Shown: positions 17,756 through 26,445 of the stretch, in pieces | Layout of the letters: every line of letters starts with the position of its first letter | How positions within the stretch are numbered: the stretch's first letter is position 1 | DNA from: Bacteroides fragilis | Lineage (GTDB): Bacteria > Bacteroidota > Bacteroidia > Bacteroidales > DTGW01 | Reading direction: 5' to 3' | DNA: 64,000 bases | NCBI GenBank assembly: GCA_945889005.1 | Contig: CAMDBI010000002.1 | Coordinates: forward strand, 62,001-126,000 | Position numbers and translations under genes: made by a program | The notes under the pieces: generated by a model | What the model was told of the DNA's origin: nothing | The model's database searches: none | Seen by the model: the letters and a program-made list of their open reading frames with translations, nothing else

Positions 17756-18433
17756 TCAAAAAACTACAACATCTTTTTTATCCATCATTGCTAATTGTTC
17801 GATCGGAAATTCAGTAAAGTTTTTCAAACGTATTTGAGCGTGTGTATATTCTTCACGATGCTCAAAAATTGGGATTGGCATAACTGCCACAAACATTCCT
17901 GCCGCCAAACCTGCTTTCATTCCAGTTATAGAATCTTCTATAGCCAAACAATTAGAAGGTTTTACGCCCATAATACGTGCAGCTCCCAAATATACTGCCG
18001 GATGTGGCTTGCCTGCTATTTCAAATTCGGCCGAATGAGCAACTTCAAAATAATGCCTTAAATTAAGCTTATCCAAAACTGTATCTATAAGGTGTTTGGG
18101 CGACGACGATGCCAATCCAATTCTTATCCCTTTCGATTTCAAATTCAAAATAAGTTCAACAACCCCAGGAATAGGCTCCCCTCGTTCAATTACAATTCGT
18201 CGAACCTCTGCTTCTATTTCGCTACAAACTTCTTTAATAGTTTTTCCCTGCCAAGGCATTATTCGATACCAATACGAAACTGCTTCGTGGGTTCCAAGCC
18301 CAGTCGTTTCTACACACATTTCCTGTGTTATATTCAAACCCAATGAATTATAAACCTTTTCCTCTGCTTCTTTCCAGTATGGCTCAGAATCGATAATAAT
18401 TCCATCCATATCAAAAATCACTGCCTCAACCAT
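17756..18433 (-). CDS. HAD-family sugar-phosphate phosphatase (HxpB/YniC-like)
   Basis: The 225-residue product has HAD motif I FDMDGIIIDSEPYW, motif II LASSSPKHLI, the lysine GKPHPAVYLGAA, and motif IV AIEDSITGMKAGLAAGM. The cap insertion between residues 18 and 85 is of the beta-phosphoglucomutase/hexitol-phosphatase subfamily, closest by eye to E. coli YniC (HxpB), which removes phosphate from 2-deoxyglucose-6-phosphate and related sugars. The real substrate is unknown. It lies 91 bases upstream of thrC on the same strand. Confidence 0.88.
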   Translation of the reverse strand: MVEAVIFDMDGIIIDSEPYWKEAEEKVYNSLGLNITQEMCVETTGLGTHEAVSYWYRIMPWQGKTIKEVCSEIEAEVRRIVIERGEPIPGVVELILNLKSKGIRIGLASSSPKHLIDTVLDKLNLRHYFEVAHSAEFEIAGKPHPAVYLGAARIMGVKPSNCLAIEDSITGMKAGLAAGMFVAVMPIPIFEHREEYTHAQIRLKNFTEFPIEQLAMMDKKDVVVF

Positions 18434-18551
18434 CTATCTATAAAATTTTTATACAAAATTAAGCCTTGTTCTTTATAAAAAAAAGTGGATGATTGAATAT
18501 TACTCTCAAAATCACTAAGACGCTAAATTTGTATTAGTTAAAAATACCAAC

Positions 18552-20186
18552 CTATTTTTTTTCCAATTCTCGAAGATGTTCCATTTTTTTGTTTTGAAGA
18601 AATTCCTTTATACCACACAAATGCTCTTTTACTCGTTTATTGCCAAATTCATAAACCTTACTTACCAATCCATCTAAAAAATCTCGATCGTGTGACACTA
18701 AAATTAGTGTACCATCGAAATCTTTGAGAGCCGCTTTTAATATATCTTTGGTCTTGAGATCGAGGTGGTTGGTTGGTTCGTCGAGAATAAGCAAATTGAC
18801 CGGCTCGAGCAATAGCTTGATCATTGCCAAACGTGTGCGTTCGCCACCCGATAGCACCTTTACTTTCTTGGTCGAGTTGTCGCCTCCAAACATAAATGCG
18901 CCTAATATATCTTTTATCTTATTTCGAATGTCTCCCTTAGCCACATCGTCGATGGTTTGAAAAACGGTTATTTCCTCGTCGAGCAACGATGCTTGATTTT
19001 GTGCAAAATAACCAATCATCACATTGTGACCCAAGGTAAGTGTTCCATCGTGCTCAATTTCTTTCATTATAGATTTGACCAAAGTCGATTTTCCTTCGCC
19101 ATTTTTACCTACAAAAGCAACTTTTTGCCCTCGCTCAATGGTAAACGAAGCATTGGCAAACACATTGTGCGATCCGTAACTTTTCGAGACCCCATCAGCT
19201 ATTACCGGATAGTTGCCCGAACGTGGCGAAGGCGGAAATTTAAGGCGTAATGCGGAGTTGTCTTCTTCGTCTACCTCTACAATTTGTAGCTTCTCAAGCA
19301 TTTTTACGCGCGACTGAACTTGCAGGGTTTTTGAATAAGTGCCTTTGAATCGTTCGATAAACTCGGTGTTATCGGCAATCATTTTTTGTTGCTCTTCGAA
19401 CTGTTTTTGTTGCTGCTCTCGTCGTTCTTTTCGAAGCTGTAAGTACGACGAGTAATTTACTTTATAATCGTATATACGCCCCATGGTCACTTCTATGGTT
19501 CGGGTTGTAATATTGTCGACAAATGCGCGGTCGTGCGATATTACTATAACGGCTTTTGCGCTATTTATGAGAAACTCCTCGAGCCACTGCACCGATTCAA
19601 TGTCGAGGTGGTTGGTAGGCTCATCGAGCAATATCAGATCGGGTTTTTGAAGCAGTATTTTTGCCAGTTCAATACGCATACGCCATCCTCCGCTATATTC
19701 GCTGGTGGGTCTTGTAAAGTCTTCCCGAACAAAACCCAAACCCATCAGTATCTTTTCTACTTCTGCATCGTAGTTGATTTCTTCAATGGAATAATATTTT
19801 TCGCTAAGCGTCGAAACCTTTTCTATAAGCTGGTAGTAAGCGTCCGATTCGTAGTCGGTTCGTATCGAAAGCTCGTTGTTGAGCGCTTCAATTTCAGCTT
19901 TCATATTTAATACCGAAGAAAAAGCGAGCGCGGTCTCCTCAAATACAGTTCTTTCGTTTTCGGTCATTAAATGCTGCGGCAAGTAGGCAATAACAGCCTC
20001 TTTTGGAGCCGAAACCTTTCCCGCCGAAGGTGTACGCGCTCCTGCTATGATTTTGAGCAGTGTCGACTTGCCGGCTCCATTTTTGCCCATTAGGGCTATG
20101 CGATCGTTGTCGTTTATTGCAAACGATATATCTTTAAAAAGTGTTGTCCCACCAAACTCAACTGCCAAGCCATCTACCGAAATCAT
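18552..20186 (-). CDS. ABC-F family ATPase (ribosome-associated type)
   Basis: The product has two ABC domains and no membrane segments, the ABC-F layout. Domain 1 has GKNGAGKST, SGGWRMRIELAKILL and LLDEPTNHLD; domain 2 has GKNGEGKST, SGGERTRLAMIKLL and LILDEPTNHLD. Between them a charged linker (about residues 240-320) forms the P-site tRNA interaction motif region. ABC-F proteins act on the ribosome, in translation control or antibiotic protection. I chose ATG 20186 because the family begins MISVDGLAVEFGG; an upstream ATG at 20213 would add nine non-conserved residues. Confidence 0.93.
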   Translation of the reverse strand: MISVDGLAVEFGGTTLFKDISFAINDNDRIALMGKNGAGKSTLLKIIAGARTPSAGKVSAPKEAVIAYLPQHLMTENERTVFEETALAFSSVLNMKAEIEALNNELSIRTDYESDAYYQLIEKVSTLSEKYYSIEEINYDAEVEKILMGLGFVREDFTRPTSEYSGGWRMRIELAKILLQKPDLILLDEPTNHLDIESVQWLEEFLINSAKAVIVISHDRAFVDNITTRTIEVTMGRIYDYKVNYSSYLQLRKERREQQQKQFEEQQKMIADNTEFIERFKGTYSKTLQVQSRVKMLEKLQIVEVDEEDNSALRLKFPPSPRSGNYPVIADGVSKSYGSHNVFANASFTIERGQKVAFVGKNGEGKSTLVKSIMKEIEHDGTLTLGHNVMIGYFAQNQASLLDEEITVFQTIDDVAKGDIRNKIKDILGAFMFGGDNSTKKVKVLSGGERTRLAMIKLLLEPVNLLILDEPTNHLDLKTKDILKAALKDFDGTLILVSHDRDFLDGLVSKVYEFGNKRVKEHLCGIKEFLQNKKMEHLRELEKK

Positions 20187-20334
20187 CCTGTTCTTTTTTA
20201 AAATAAAGCGCAAAGATATAGATTTTGAAGAATGTAAAAAGGGCTTTATGCAAAGACGATCTTTTTATCTTTTATAAAAGAAATTAAATAGCATTTTTAT
20301 CTTTTTTATAAGATATTATTTAAACAATATTCCT

Positions 20335-20342
20335 TATATTTG
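20335..20342 (+). promoter_or_regulatory. -7 box upstream of the AAA/DUF4143 gene
   Basis: TATATTTG fits TAnnTTTG and lies 16 bases before ATG 20359. No good -33 TTTG was found at the expected distance, so only the -7 element is supported. Confidence 0.35.
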
Positions 20343-20358
20343 AGGAAATATTTAAAAT

Positions 20359-21606
20359 ATGGAAAAGAATACTTTAATGAAAATAATACTTGAGAGTGCC
20401 GATTTTGTAGACTCTCAGGCAATGTTTGCTCGGAATTACGTATTAGACAGCAATGCCAATTACGTATTTTGCGGTATAAGAAGGTGTGGCAAGAGCTTTT
20501 TGCAGTTTCAACAAATAATGGCACTTTCGAAAAGTAAAAAAACAGGACACTATGTTTATCTAAACTTTGAGGACGAACGTTTTATAGAATTCAACTCAAA
20601 GCATTTTGACCTTATTTTGGAATGTGCTCAGGAGCTATATAGCGAAAAGCCGGCCTTGTTTTTCGATGAAATACAGAATATTGAGCATTGGGAAAAGTTT
20701 GCCCGTCGACTAGCCGATACTGGCTACAAAGTATGTATTACAGGCAGTAACGCCAAAATGCTTAGCAAGGAAATAGCCACCACTTTGGGAGGTCGTTACC
20801 TAATAAAAGAAGTACATCCGCTTACATTCGATGAGTTTTTATTGTTCCATTCGGTTACTATTCTAAAAAACTTTGAAATTTCGAAACAGCGATTTGAAAT
20901 AAAAAAACATTTTGAATCTTTTTTTCAATATGGCGGTTTTCCCGAAATGTTTAAATATCAGAACCGTAAGGAATATTTAAGCAGTATTTTTATGAAAGTA
21001 TTTTATGGCGATTTGGTGGCTCGCAATCATATACAAAACGAACATGTGCTAAAATTACTCATAAAGAAACTAGCCGAAAGTGTTAACAACGAAACATCGC
21101 TCAATCGCATACGAAACCTAATACAAAGTACAGGACATAAAATTGGCAGCAACACCATTAACGAGTATTTGGGTTATTTGTTCGACTCATATCTAATTTT
21201 CCCACTAAACAACTATGTTTCGAAATATACCGAGCGCGAAACCAAAAAGAAATACTACTTTAACGATCAAGGTATTTTAAATCTTTTTATTACCGACCAA
21301 GATACCAAATTGCTCGAGAATATTGTATTTCTTCATCTTTACAAAATACATGGTGAGCAGTTGTTCTATTACAAACGTAATGTAGAAGTAGACTTTTATA
21401 TACCGGACAAAAACTTCTTAATACAGGTTTGCTACTCGTTGTCCGATATTGAGACTCGTAAACGCGAAATAGCAGCGATAAAAGTTGCTTCGAAGGAGCT
21501 CAATGTCACAAATGCTCAAATAATTACTTACGACGAAGTGGACTCCATCATCGATGATCAATTAAAAATTGAGGTACTGCCTGTTTGGCAATGGTTGTTG
21601 AAATAG
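20359..21606 (+). CDS. AAA ATPase with DUF4143 domain
   Basis: The 415-residue product has an N-terminal AAA_14-type ATPase with a Walker A variant GIRRCGKSFL (about residue 40), Walker B ALFFDEIQNIEHW and sensor CITGSNAKML. A C-terminal DUF4143 domain follows at about 200-400, ending in a PD-(D/E)XK-like pattern (VEVDFYIPD then FLIQVCYS). These proteins are common in Bacteroidota and archaea; their role is unknown, and some resemble nuclease-linked ATPases. It is a single gene with its own promoter, facing the caspase operon tail to tail. Confidence 0.9.
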   Translation: MEKNTLMKIILESADFVDSQAMFARNYVLDSNANYVFCGIRRCGKSFLQFQQIMALSKSKKTGHYVYLNFEDERFIEFNSKHFDLILECAQELYSEKPALFFDEIQNIEHWEKFARRLADTGYKVCITGSNAKMLSKEIATTLGGRYLIKEVHPLTFDEFLLFHSVTILKNFEISKQRFEIKKHFESFFQYGGFPEMFKYQNRKEYLSSIFMKVFYGDLVARNHIQNEHVLKLLIKKLAESVNNETSLNRIRNLIQSTGHKIGSNTINEYLGYLFDSYLIFPLNNYVSKYTERETKKKYYFNDQGILNLFITDQDTKLLENIVFLHLYKIHGEQLFYYKRNVEVDFYIPDKNFLIQVCYSLSDIETRKREIAAIKVASKELNVTNAQIITYDEVDSIIDDQLKIEVLPVWQWLLK

Positions 21607-21619
21607 TTTTGTGCTATAA

Positions 21620-22573
21620 TTACTCATTTATTTTCCAGTTTTTCCATGTATTTTCAATATATGGACTCACTATGGTTTGGGGGTTTTGTTCTTTCGAATT
21701 GATCATTACCGAATTAAGTGTTGTTTGTTTTCTTACATAATTGCTCAATTCTTCGAGAGACATATCGCCTTGGCTAGTTTTTAGGGCTTTTAGCAAATAA
21801 TAGGTAAACATACCATGCCCCTTTTCTTCGTACGGTAGGGCTGTTTGCGATTCGCTGGTTGCAGTTAGCACAAGCAAGTTGCCTTGTTTTACTTCATTAT
21901 TTTTGGGCTTTATTTTTGCAGCACGAGCCGACACCAAACCTTGCTTACGACCACCACCGCTAAAACAAGCATCTAAAAACACGACCACTTTTTTCGAAGG
22001 GTATTCGGTAAGTTTGTCGTACAACTCCTGAGTTTTAATGGCATATTTAATATCGGCACCACTAACATCGACAGGCATAATGTAGGCTTCTTTGGTTGCT
22101 TCTTCTGGCAAACCATGACCGGCATAATAGACATACACTTCGGCCTGACCATCGAGGTTTTTTATAATGTTATTAAATTTGTCGATGGCACTGCGCATCT
22201 CGACCAACTTGGCATTGATAAGCAACACGGCATTTTCGTCGGGTACACCAAGTATTTTTGTGGCATATTCTTTAAACACACTTGCATCGTTTTGGGCAAA
22301 CTCTACATCGGCTTCTTTGTCTATGCCTTTTTGAAACGAACTATAATCTTGATTGCCAATTATTAGGGCGTAGCGGTCGACGTTGGGCTTTGCCACCCGA
22401 GGAATATCCATATCGACATCCGATACCGTAGCCGTTGCATAAGCAAGCGATGCTTGTCCCGATGTTGCTTTCTTGGGCGGCAAATTCACTTTTACATATT
22501 CGCTTTCGCCTGTTTTTTGTGCTATAGTCGAAAGACTAATAAGCACAAATACCAACAAATAAATTACTTTCAT
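21620..22573 (-). CDS. Exported caspase-like protease (peptidase C14 family)
   Basis: The 317-residue product has a signal peptide (residues 1-19, VIYLLVFVLISLSTIA), a short linker, and a caspase p20 domain from about residue 67. The catalytic dyad is intact: His153 in YVYYAGHG and Cys203 in VFLDACFSGGG. The start of the fold, RYALIIGNQDYSS, and the C-terminal GMFTYYLLKAL are also typical. It should act outside the cytoplasm, unlike the cytosolic caspases of abortive-infection systems. It is the last gene of a four-gene operon, 18 bases after the kelch-like lipoprotein. Substrate and activation mechanism are unknown. Confidence 0.92.
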   Translation of the reverse strand: MKVIYLLVFVLISLSTIAQKTGESEYVKVNLPPKKATSGQASLAYATATVSDVDMDIPRVAKPNVDRYALIIGNQDYSSFQKGIDKEADVEFAQNDASVFKEYATKILGVPDENAVLLINAKLVEMRSAIDKFNNIIKNLDGQAEVYVYYAGHGLPEEATKEAYIMPVDVSGADIKYAIKTQELYDKLTEYPSKKVVVFLDACFSGGGRKQGLVSARAAKIKPKNNEVKQGNLLVLTATSESQTALPYEEKGHGMFTYYLLKALKTSQGDMSLEELSNYVRKQTTLNSVMINSKEQNPQTIVSPYIENTWKNWKINE

Positions 22574-22591
22574 GTTCTTATGTTTTAGGGG

Positions 22592-24568
22592 TTATCTAAA
22601 ATTGGTTTTATACACGTCATAATAAAAGTCCTCTGGAGTTGGACTTACAGTATTCAGATAATAAAAATCTGACCCGATTTCGAATTTTGTGGGATACCTC
22701 ATTAAAGTGTAAAAAGATATAATTGTACTTCCAATTTTTTTATACAAATTGCTCCCGTCGAAGGTATATTCGATTGTTCCTGTAGTATTTCCCAATATAA
22801 GTGCCAGCCCGTTATTATCGGTAATAATTTCTCCTGGCGAACCACTATATGTAAGATATTTAAGAACTGTACTCCATTTATTATCATCGGGATTATATTT
22901 AAGCATACTATAAAAAGTTTTTGAACCGTAACCTCCATAAATATATCCGGTGTCTTTCAATGCAAAAGCAGAATTAACATTGCTCCTGGGTTCCGGTAAA
23001 TCGGCTATACGCTCCCAATTGTTCGTTGATTTTACATATTTGTATACTATTGATGAAGGGGAACTTGTACTATTCTCTTCCTGGATATAAGGAATATCTT
23101 TAACAACAAACCAAAAACCATAATATGTAGAGGGAAAGTCGGCTACAGATGTCCAATTAGAACCATCGAACAAATAATGTTTACTATTATCTGAATTGTG
23201 CATAGCCAAAACATAGTTTGAGGTAGAAATAAAAGTATATTTTAAATCATTCCAATAATTACCTGCATAGAAACCAACGGGAAAAGATGGATTTAATATT
23301 TTCTCCCATGAATCTGATAAAGGAGTATATTTATATAAGCTAAAAGTATTGTCGCTATTTTTATAAATCATATATCCAAATCCTTTACAGCTAAAACCTG
23401 CCAACATATAACTTCCAGGGCAACTCAGTTTGCTCATTTTAGTTTCGTAATCCCTGCCATCTAACTTTAAATCGGCAAGTGTCCAACTATATGATTTATT
23501 ATTACCAGAAATTCTTTTGTCATAAACATCTTTTGTTAAAAGAAAGCCAGAAAGTTCAATTTTATTTGTTTTTGACAACTCGCTGTACTGATAATACTTT
23601 GTTTCATAATTATTTAATTGAAATTTAACTGAATCTGTTTTAGGCAATTGACTTGGATTATAACTAATTTCGAGAGATGGCCTGAACCCATTGTTGGTTA
23701 ACTGCTTAAGTTTGAATATGGGTTCAATGGCAATTGTGTCAAATATTTTTAATGAAAAATTCAAATTGTTATTTTGACTATTATTTGAAATCAAAAATGT
23801 ATCAACAGGCTCATTGATAACAACATTCCCTTGTTTATTTTTAGGTATTATAATCTGATTATTGTTTCCTTGTATAAAGTGTAAATAAAACTGTTCATTT
23901 TGCATCCAATTAAGAGATTTCGTATTGTAATATAACTTAACTGAAGAGTATGATTCATGCTTAATAGAATCAATATATGTTGCAAAATAACTTTCAGGGA
24001 ATTGAATAGAGAACAATTCTTGAGCAAAACTAGTCCCATATTCATAAGATTTTGATTTATACGAAATATATAAATCATATTGTTTTTTTGAAATTTCTAA
24101 AAGAGGCATTTCTATAATTGGTTTTTGCTTCGTAAATTCCATTTTCCAATCCCCTCTATATGTATATGTTATAAAACCATCAATACTTGTTGTACCAAAC
24201 CCACTTTCATGAATTCCCATACTTGATCCAAATAAAACTTTATCAACTAAATCACTATAGTATACATCACTATAATTAATATCATAATAAGAACCATCAT
24301 ATTGTATTTGTTCATTAAAGGGAGTCAAAAACAACTTTGCATCTTCCCCAACAAGTACCTTCGTTGCATCGAAACGCAAAATAATAGTATCGTTTCTTTT
24401 AAACCACTTGATGCTGACTTTATTTTTTTCTAAATCAATATAGCTACTCGATTCACTATCGAACGGATTATCCCTTTCGGGTTTGAGCTCTTTGTCAATT
24501 GTTTCGCATGAGTAAAGTATACTTATCAAACTCAGGAGAAATGCTATTTTAGATTTCATTTTTTTCAT
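22592..24568 (-). CDS. Kelch-like beta-propeller lipoprotein
   Basis: The 658-residue product begins with a lipoprotein signal ending in the lipobox ILYSC (Cys about residue 21), so it is membrane-anchored. The following NPFDSES is a motif common just after the lipid anchor in such proteins. The N-terminal 380 residues are beta-rich and unassigned. The C-terminal 270 residues contain kelch-like repeats, for example FALKDTGYIYGGYGS then LKYNPDDNKWS, with recurrent YKYxxxxNxW patterns. A propeller usually binds other proteins or glycans. It sits between the DUF5683-like gene (12 bases) and the caspase gene (18 bases), suggesting a substrate or partner platform. Confidence 0.85.
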   Translation of the reverse strand: MKKMKSKIAFLLSLISILYSCETIDKELKPERDNPFDSESSSYIDLEKNKVSIKWFKRNDTIILRFDATKVLVGEDAKLFLTPFNEQIQYDGSYYDINYSDVYYSDLVDKVLFGSSMGIHESGFGTTSIDGFITYTYRGDWKMEFTKQKPIIEMPLLEISKKQYDLYISYKSKSYEYGTSFAQELFSIQFPESYFATYIDSIKHESYSSVKLYYNTKSLNWMQNEQFYLHFIQGNNNQIIIPKNKQGNVVINEPVDTFLISNNSQNNNLNFSLKIFDTIAIEPIFKLKQLTNNGFRPSLEISYNPSQLPKTDSVKFQLNNYETKYYQYSELSKTNKIELSGFLLTKDVYDKRISGNNKSYSWTLADLKLDGRDYETKMSKLSCPGSYMLAGFSCKGFGYMIYKNSDNTFSLYKYTPLSDSWEKILNPSFPVGFYAGNYWNDLKYTFISTSNYVLAMHNSDNSKHYLFDGSNWTSVADFPSTYYGFWFVVKDIPYIQEENSTSSPSSIVYKYVKSTNNWERIADLPEPRSNVNSAFALKDTGYIYGGYGSKTFYSMLKYNPDDNKWSTVLKYLTYSGSPGEIITDNNGLALILGNTTGTIEYTFDGSNLYKKIGSTIISFYTLMRYPTKFEIGSDFYYLNTVSPTPEDFYYDVYKTNFR

Positions 24569-24580
24569 TTTTGTAATGGT

Positions 24581-25342
24581 TTAAAAATTATAATTCCATA
24601 CCAATTGACCACCTTTGAACTGGTTTGGAGCCATGTAAAAAACAGATTGCTTCTGGGGGTGTTTTTCGAAGCGTTTTTTGTAATAGGGGTGCTTCCGCTT
24701 GTTCATCGCCCCTTTGATAGAGACAAAGAGAATGTCGCCCACATAAATACCGGCTGCGGCAAACATCAAGTACTTTGTGTTTTGGTAATACTGCAGGTCT
24801 TGCTTGTATGCAGCGTCTAAAGCAGACTGGTCGTAACTTTCAATACTGTTATATTCCCTCCCAATCATTTCGGAATTGGCAAATGCACCCCATGCAGTTC
24901 CCAAAAAGCTAATATGAGTTAACCAAGGTTGCCAACGGTTTTTCACTACAAAGTAGTCGCCCAAGCCCGGCAGCAATGCCGATAGAAATGCAGCCCTGGG
25001 TCTGCCAAGGTACTTTATTCTTTTACCCTTTTCAACTTCAATCTCAGCTTTCAGATTGCCCGAAAGACCGTCGATATCCTGATAGAGATCCCACACTATT
25101 TTCAAATCTTTACCGGCAACTATATCGCTACCCACATCGCCACTCAGGGCAAATGGTGTAATTTTTGTGGTACTTTGGAAAGATATTTTTACATTATAAA
25201 GCCTTTTGGTGCTGTATTTGTCTATGTCGTAATGTACTACAACTTTATCGCCTTCTATACCGAGCTTCACATTTGTCACTTTTTGGGCACCGGCATACCC
25301 AAAAGCAAAGAGAAGTATAAATTTTAATAGTGTTCTCATCAA
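24581..25342 (-). CDS. DUF5683-like membrane protein with signal peptide
   Basis: The 253-residue product has a signal peptide (LLKFILLFAFGYAGA), a beta-rich periplasmic domain (about 20-110), and then RPRAAFLSALLPGLGDYFV, the conserved entry of the DUF5683-type domain. Hydrophobic segments follow at about 145-160 and 190-215. Its start codon overlaps the stop of the preceding gene as ATGA, so the two are translationally coupled. Role unknown; the architecture suggests an inner-membrane or envelope partner for the operon's exported proteins. Confidence 0.8.
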   Translation of the reverse strand: MMRTLLKFILLFAFGYAGAQKVTNVKLGIEGDKVVVHYDIDKYSTKRLYNVKISFQSTTKITPFALSGDVGSDIVAGKDLKIVWDLYQDIDGLSGNLKAEIEVEKGKRIKYLGRPRAAFLSALLPGLGDYFVVKNRWQPWLTHISFLGTAWGAFANSEMIGREYNSIESYDQSALDAAYKQDLQYYQNTKYLMFAAAGIYVGDILFVSIKGAMNKRKHPYYKKRFEKHPQKQSVFYMAPNQFKGGQLVWNYNF

Positions 25343-26298
25343 TTATTGCGTTTTCTTATTGTGATATCAAAATTTTTTAGTGCTATCTGTGTTTTTTTGT
25401 AACTGCGGTTTTGCATCAGCCATTTCTGAAATTCTTCAGAAGGTAACGATTTGGGAGCTGCATAGTTTGCAATCTGCTCATCTTTGCTCAAAATCGACTG
25501 ATTGGTATTATCGAGTCGTGGTTTTGCAAGTGGTTTTTCTGAGAAAATTATAAAACAGCGGTTCAAATCTTCTTGTTTCTCTGCTCCTAATTGATAGGTA
25601 TCTATAGTAAAATTGAGCTTTTCAATATTATGATTTTTAGTAGAGTTCGAAAAGAAAATATATTCAGCATCGGCTTTTACCCAAAAGCCGCCTTCCTGTT
25701 CAGTTGGCATATCGCGATAGGGCAAAAGGCACTGTGCATTTGTCCCATCGTCGAGGTATATCCACAAATAACCACTTACGGGACTGTTGAAATAAAAATA
25801 AAAATCGTCTCCGTCATTAAATTCGGTTGTTTTGCATTTTTTTGAATCGCAAACTAATGGATAGGCATCGAATTGAATTGGAGGCGCTACAAGTTCCTTT
25901 GCTTTTATCTCAATTGTACAAATCATAAAACGCACTTTTAGCGTGTCTTTGCCCGAAATTATTGGTTTAATTGTTGTTTGATATTTTTCTGATACAACTT
26001 CGAGCACTTCGCCATTTACAGCATGGTTTGAAATGAAATTGTAAACACTTTTAGACTCTAAAAGCTTGTTGTTTTGTGAATTGGATATGTAAGTTGAACT
26101 ACCATCGACAACTATAGTTCCAAAAGCAGCTTCAAGAGCAGCAATTGATGCTTGTTCTTTGGCAAGTTTTTTAGTTCGATCTTCCGATAAACTTATGGGA
26201 AATTCGACTTCTCCAGCTCCTGAGCTTTTTACAATCTGCTGAGCTTTTAAAGTATTGCAAAAAAACAAGAATAGTAAAATATATTTAATAACTTCCAT
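25339..26298 (-). CDS. Exported DUF4384-domain protein, first gene of the caspase operon
   Basis: The 319-residue product has a signal peptide (residues 1-19) and an N-terminal alpha/beta domain with a helix KLAKEQASIAALEAAFG, of the LPP20/FlgO-like type. A DUF4384-like domain follows, visible as FYFYFNSPVSGYLWIYLDD and LLPYRDMP. DUF4384 domains occur with caspase domains in several bacteria, sometimes fused; here the parts are on separate genes. A -7 box (26328-26335) lies upstream. A protein of the same layout is encoded at 62850-63686. Confidence 0.85.
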   Translation of the reverse strand: MEVIKYILLFLFFCNTLKAQQIVKSSGAGEVEFPISLSEDRTKKLAKEQASIAALEAAFGTIVVDGSSTYISNSQNNKLLESKSVYNFISNHAVNGEVLEVVSEKYQTTIKPIISGKDTLKVRFMICTIEIKAKELVAPPIQFDAYPLVCDSKKCKTTEFNDGDDFYFYFNSPVSGYLWIYLDDGTNAQCLLPYRDMPTEQEGGFWVKADAEYIFFSNSTKNHNIEKLNFTIDTYQLGAEKQEDLNRCFIIFSEKPLAKPRLDNTNQSILSKDEQIANYAAPKSLPSEEFQKWLMQNRSYKKTQIALKNFDITIRKRNN

Positions 26299-26327
26299 AG
26301 GCTATACAGTTAATGGGCTGTTTGTTA

Positions 26328-26335
26328 CAAAATTA
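26328..26335 (-). promoter_or_regulatory. -7 box of the caspase operon
   Basis: Read on the minus strand, this is TAATTTTG, an exact TAnnTTTG match, 29 bases before the ATG of the first operon gene. The -33 region is only weakly TTTG-like. Confidence 0.45.
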
Positions 26336-26396
26336 ATTATTTAATTGAATTTAAAAAACTTGCTTAATATTTTAGAATAAGAAAAAACACAAAAAA

Positions 26397-26432
26397 GCCG
26401 CTAATCAGCATTTTTCTCTGCTTCTTAGCGGC
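26397..26432 (-). terminator. Rho-independent terminator of the saccharopine-dehydrogenase-like gene
   Basis: GCCGCTAA at 26397-26404 pairs perfectly with TTAGCGGC at 26425-26432. Read on the minus strand, the stem is followed by TTTTTTG. It lies 13 bases after the stop at 26446. Confidence 0.9.
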
Positions 26433-26445
26433 CTTACTTTATTTT

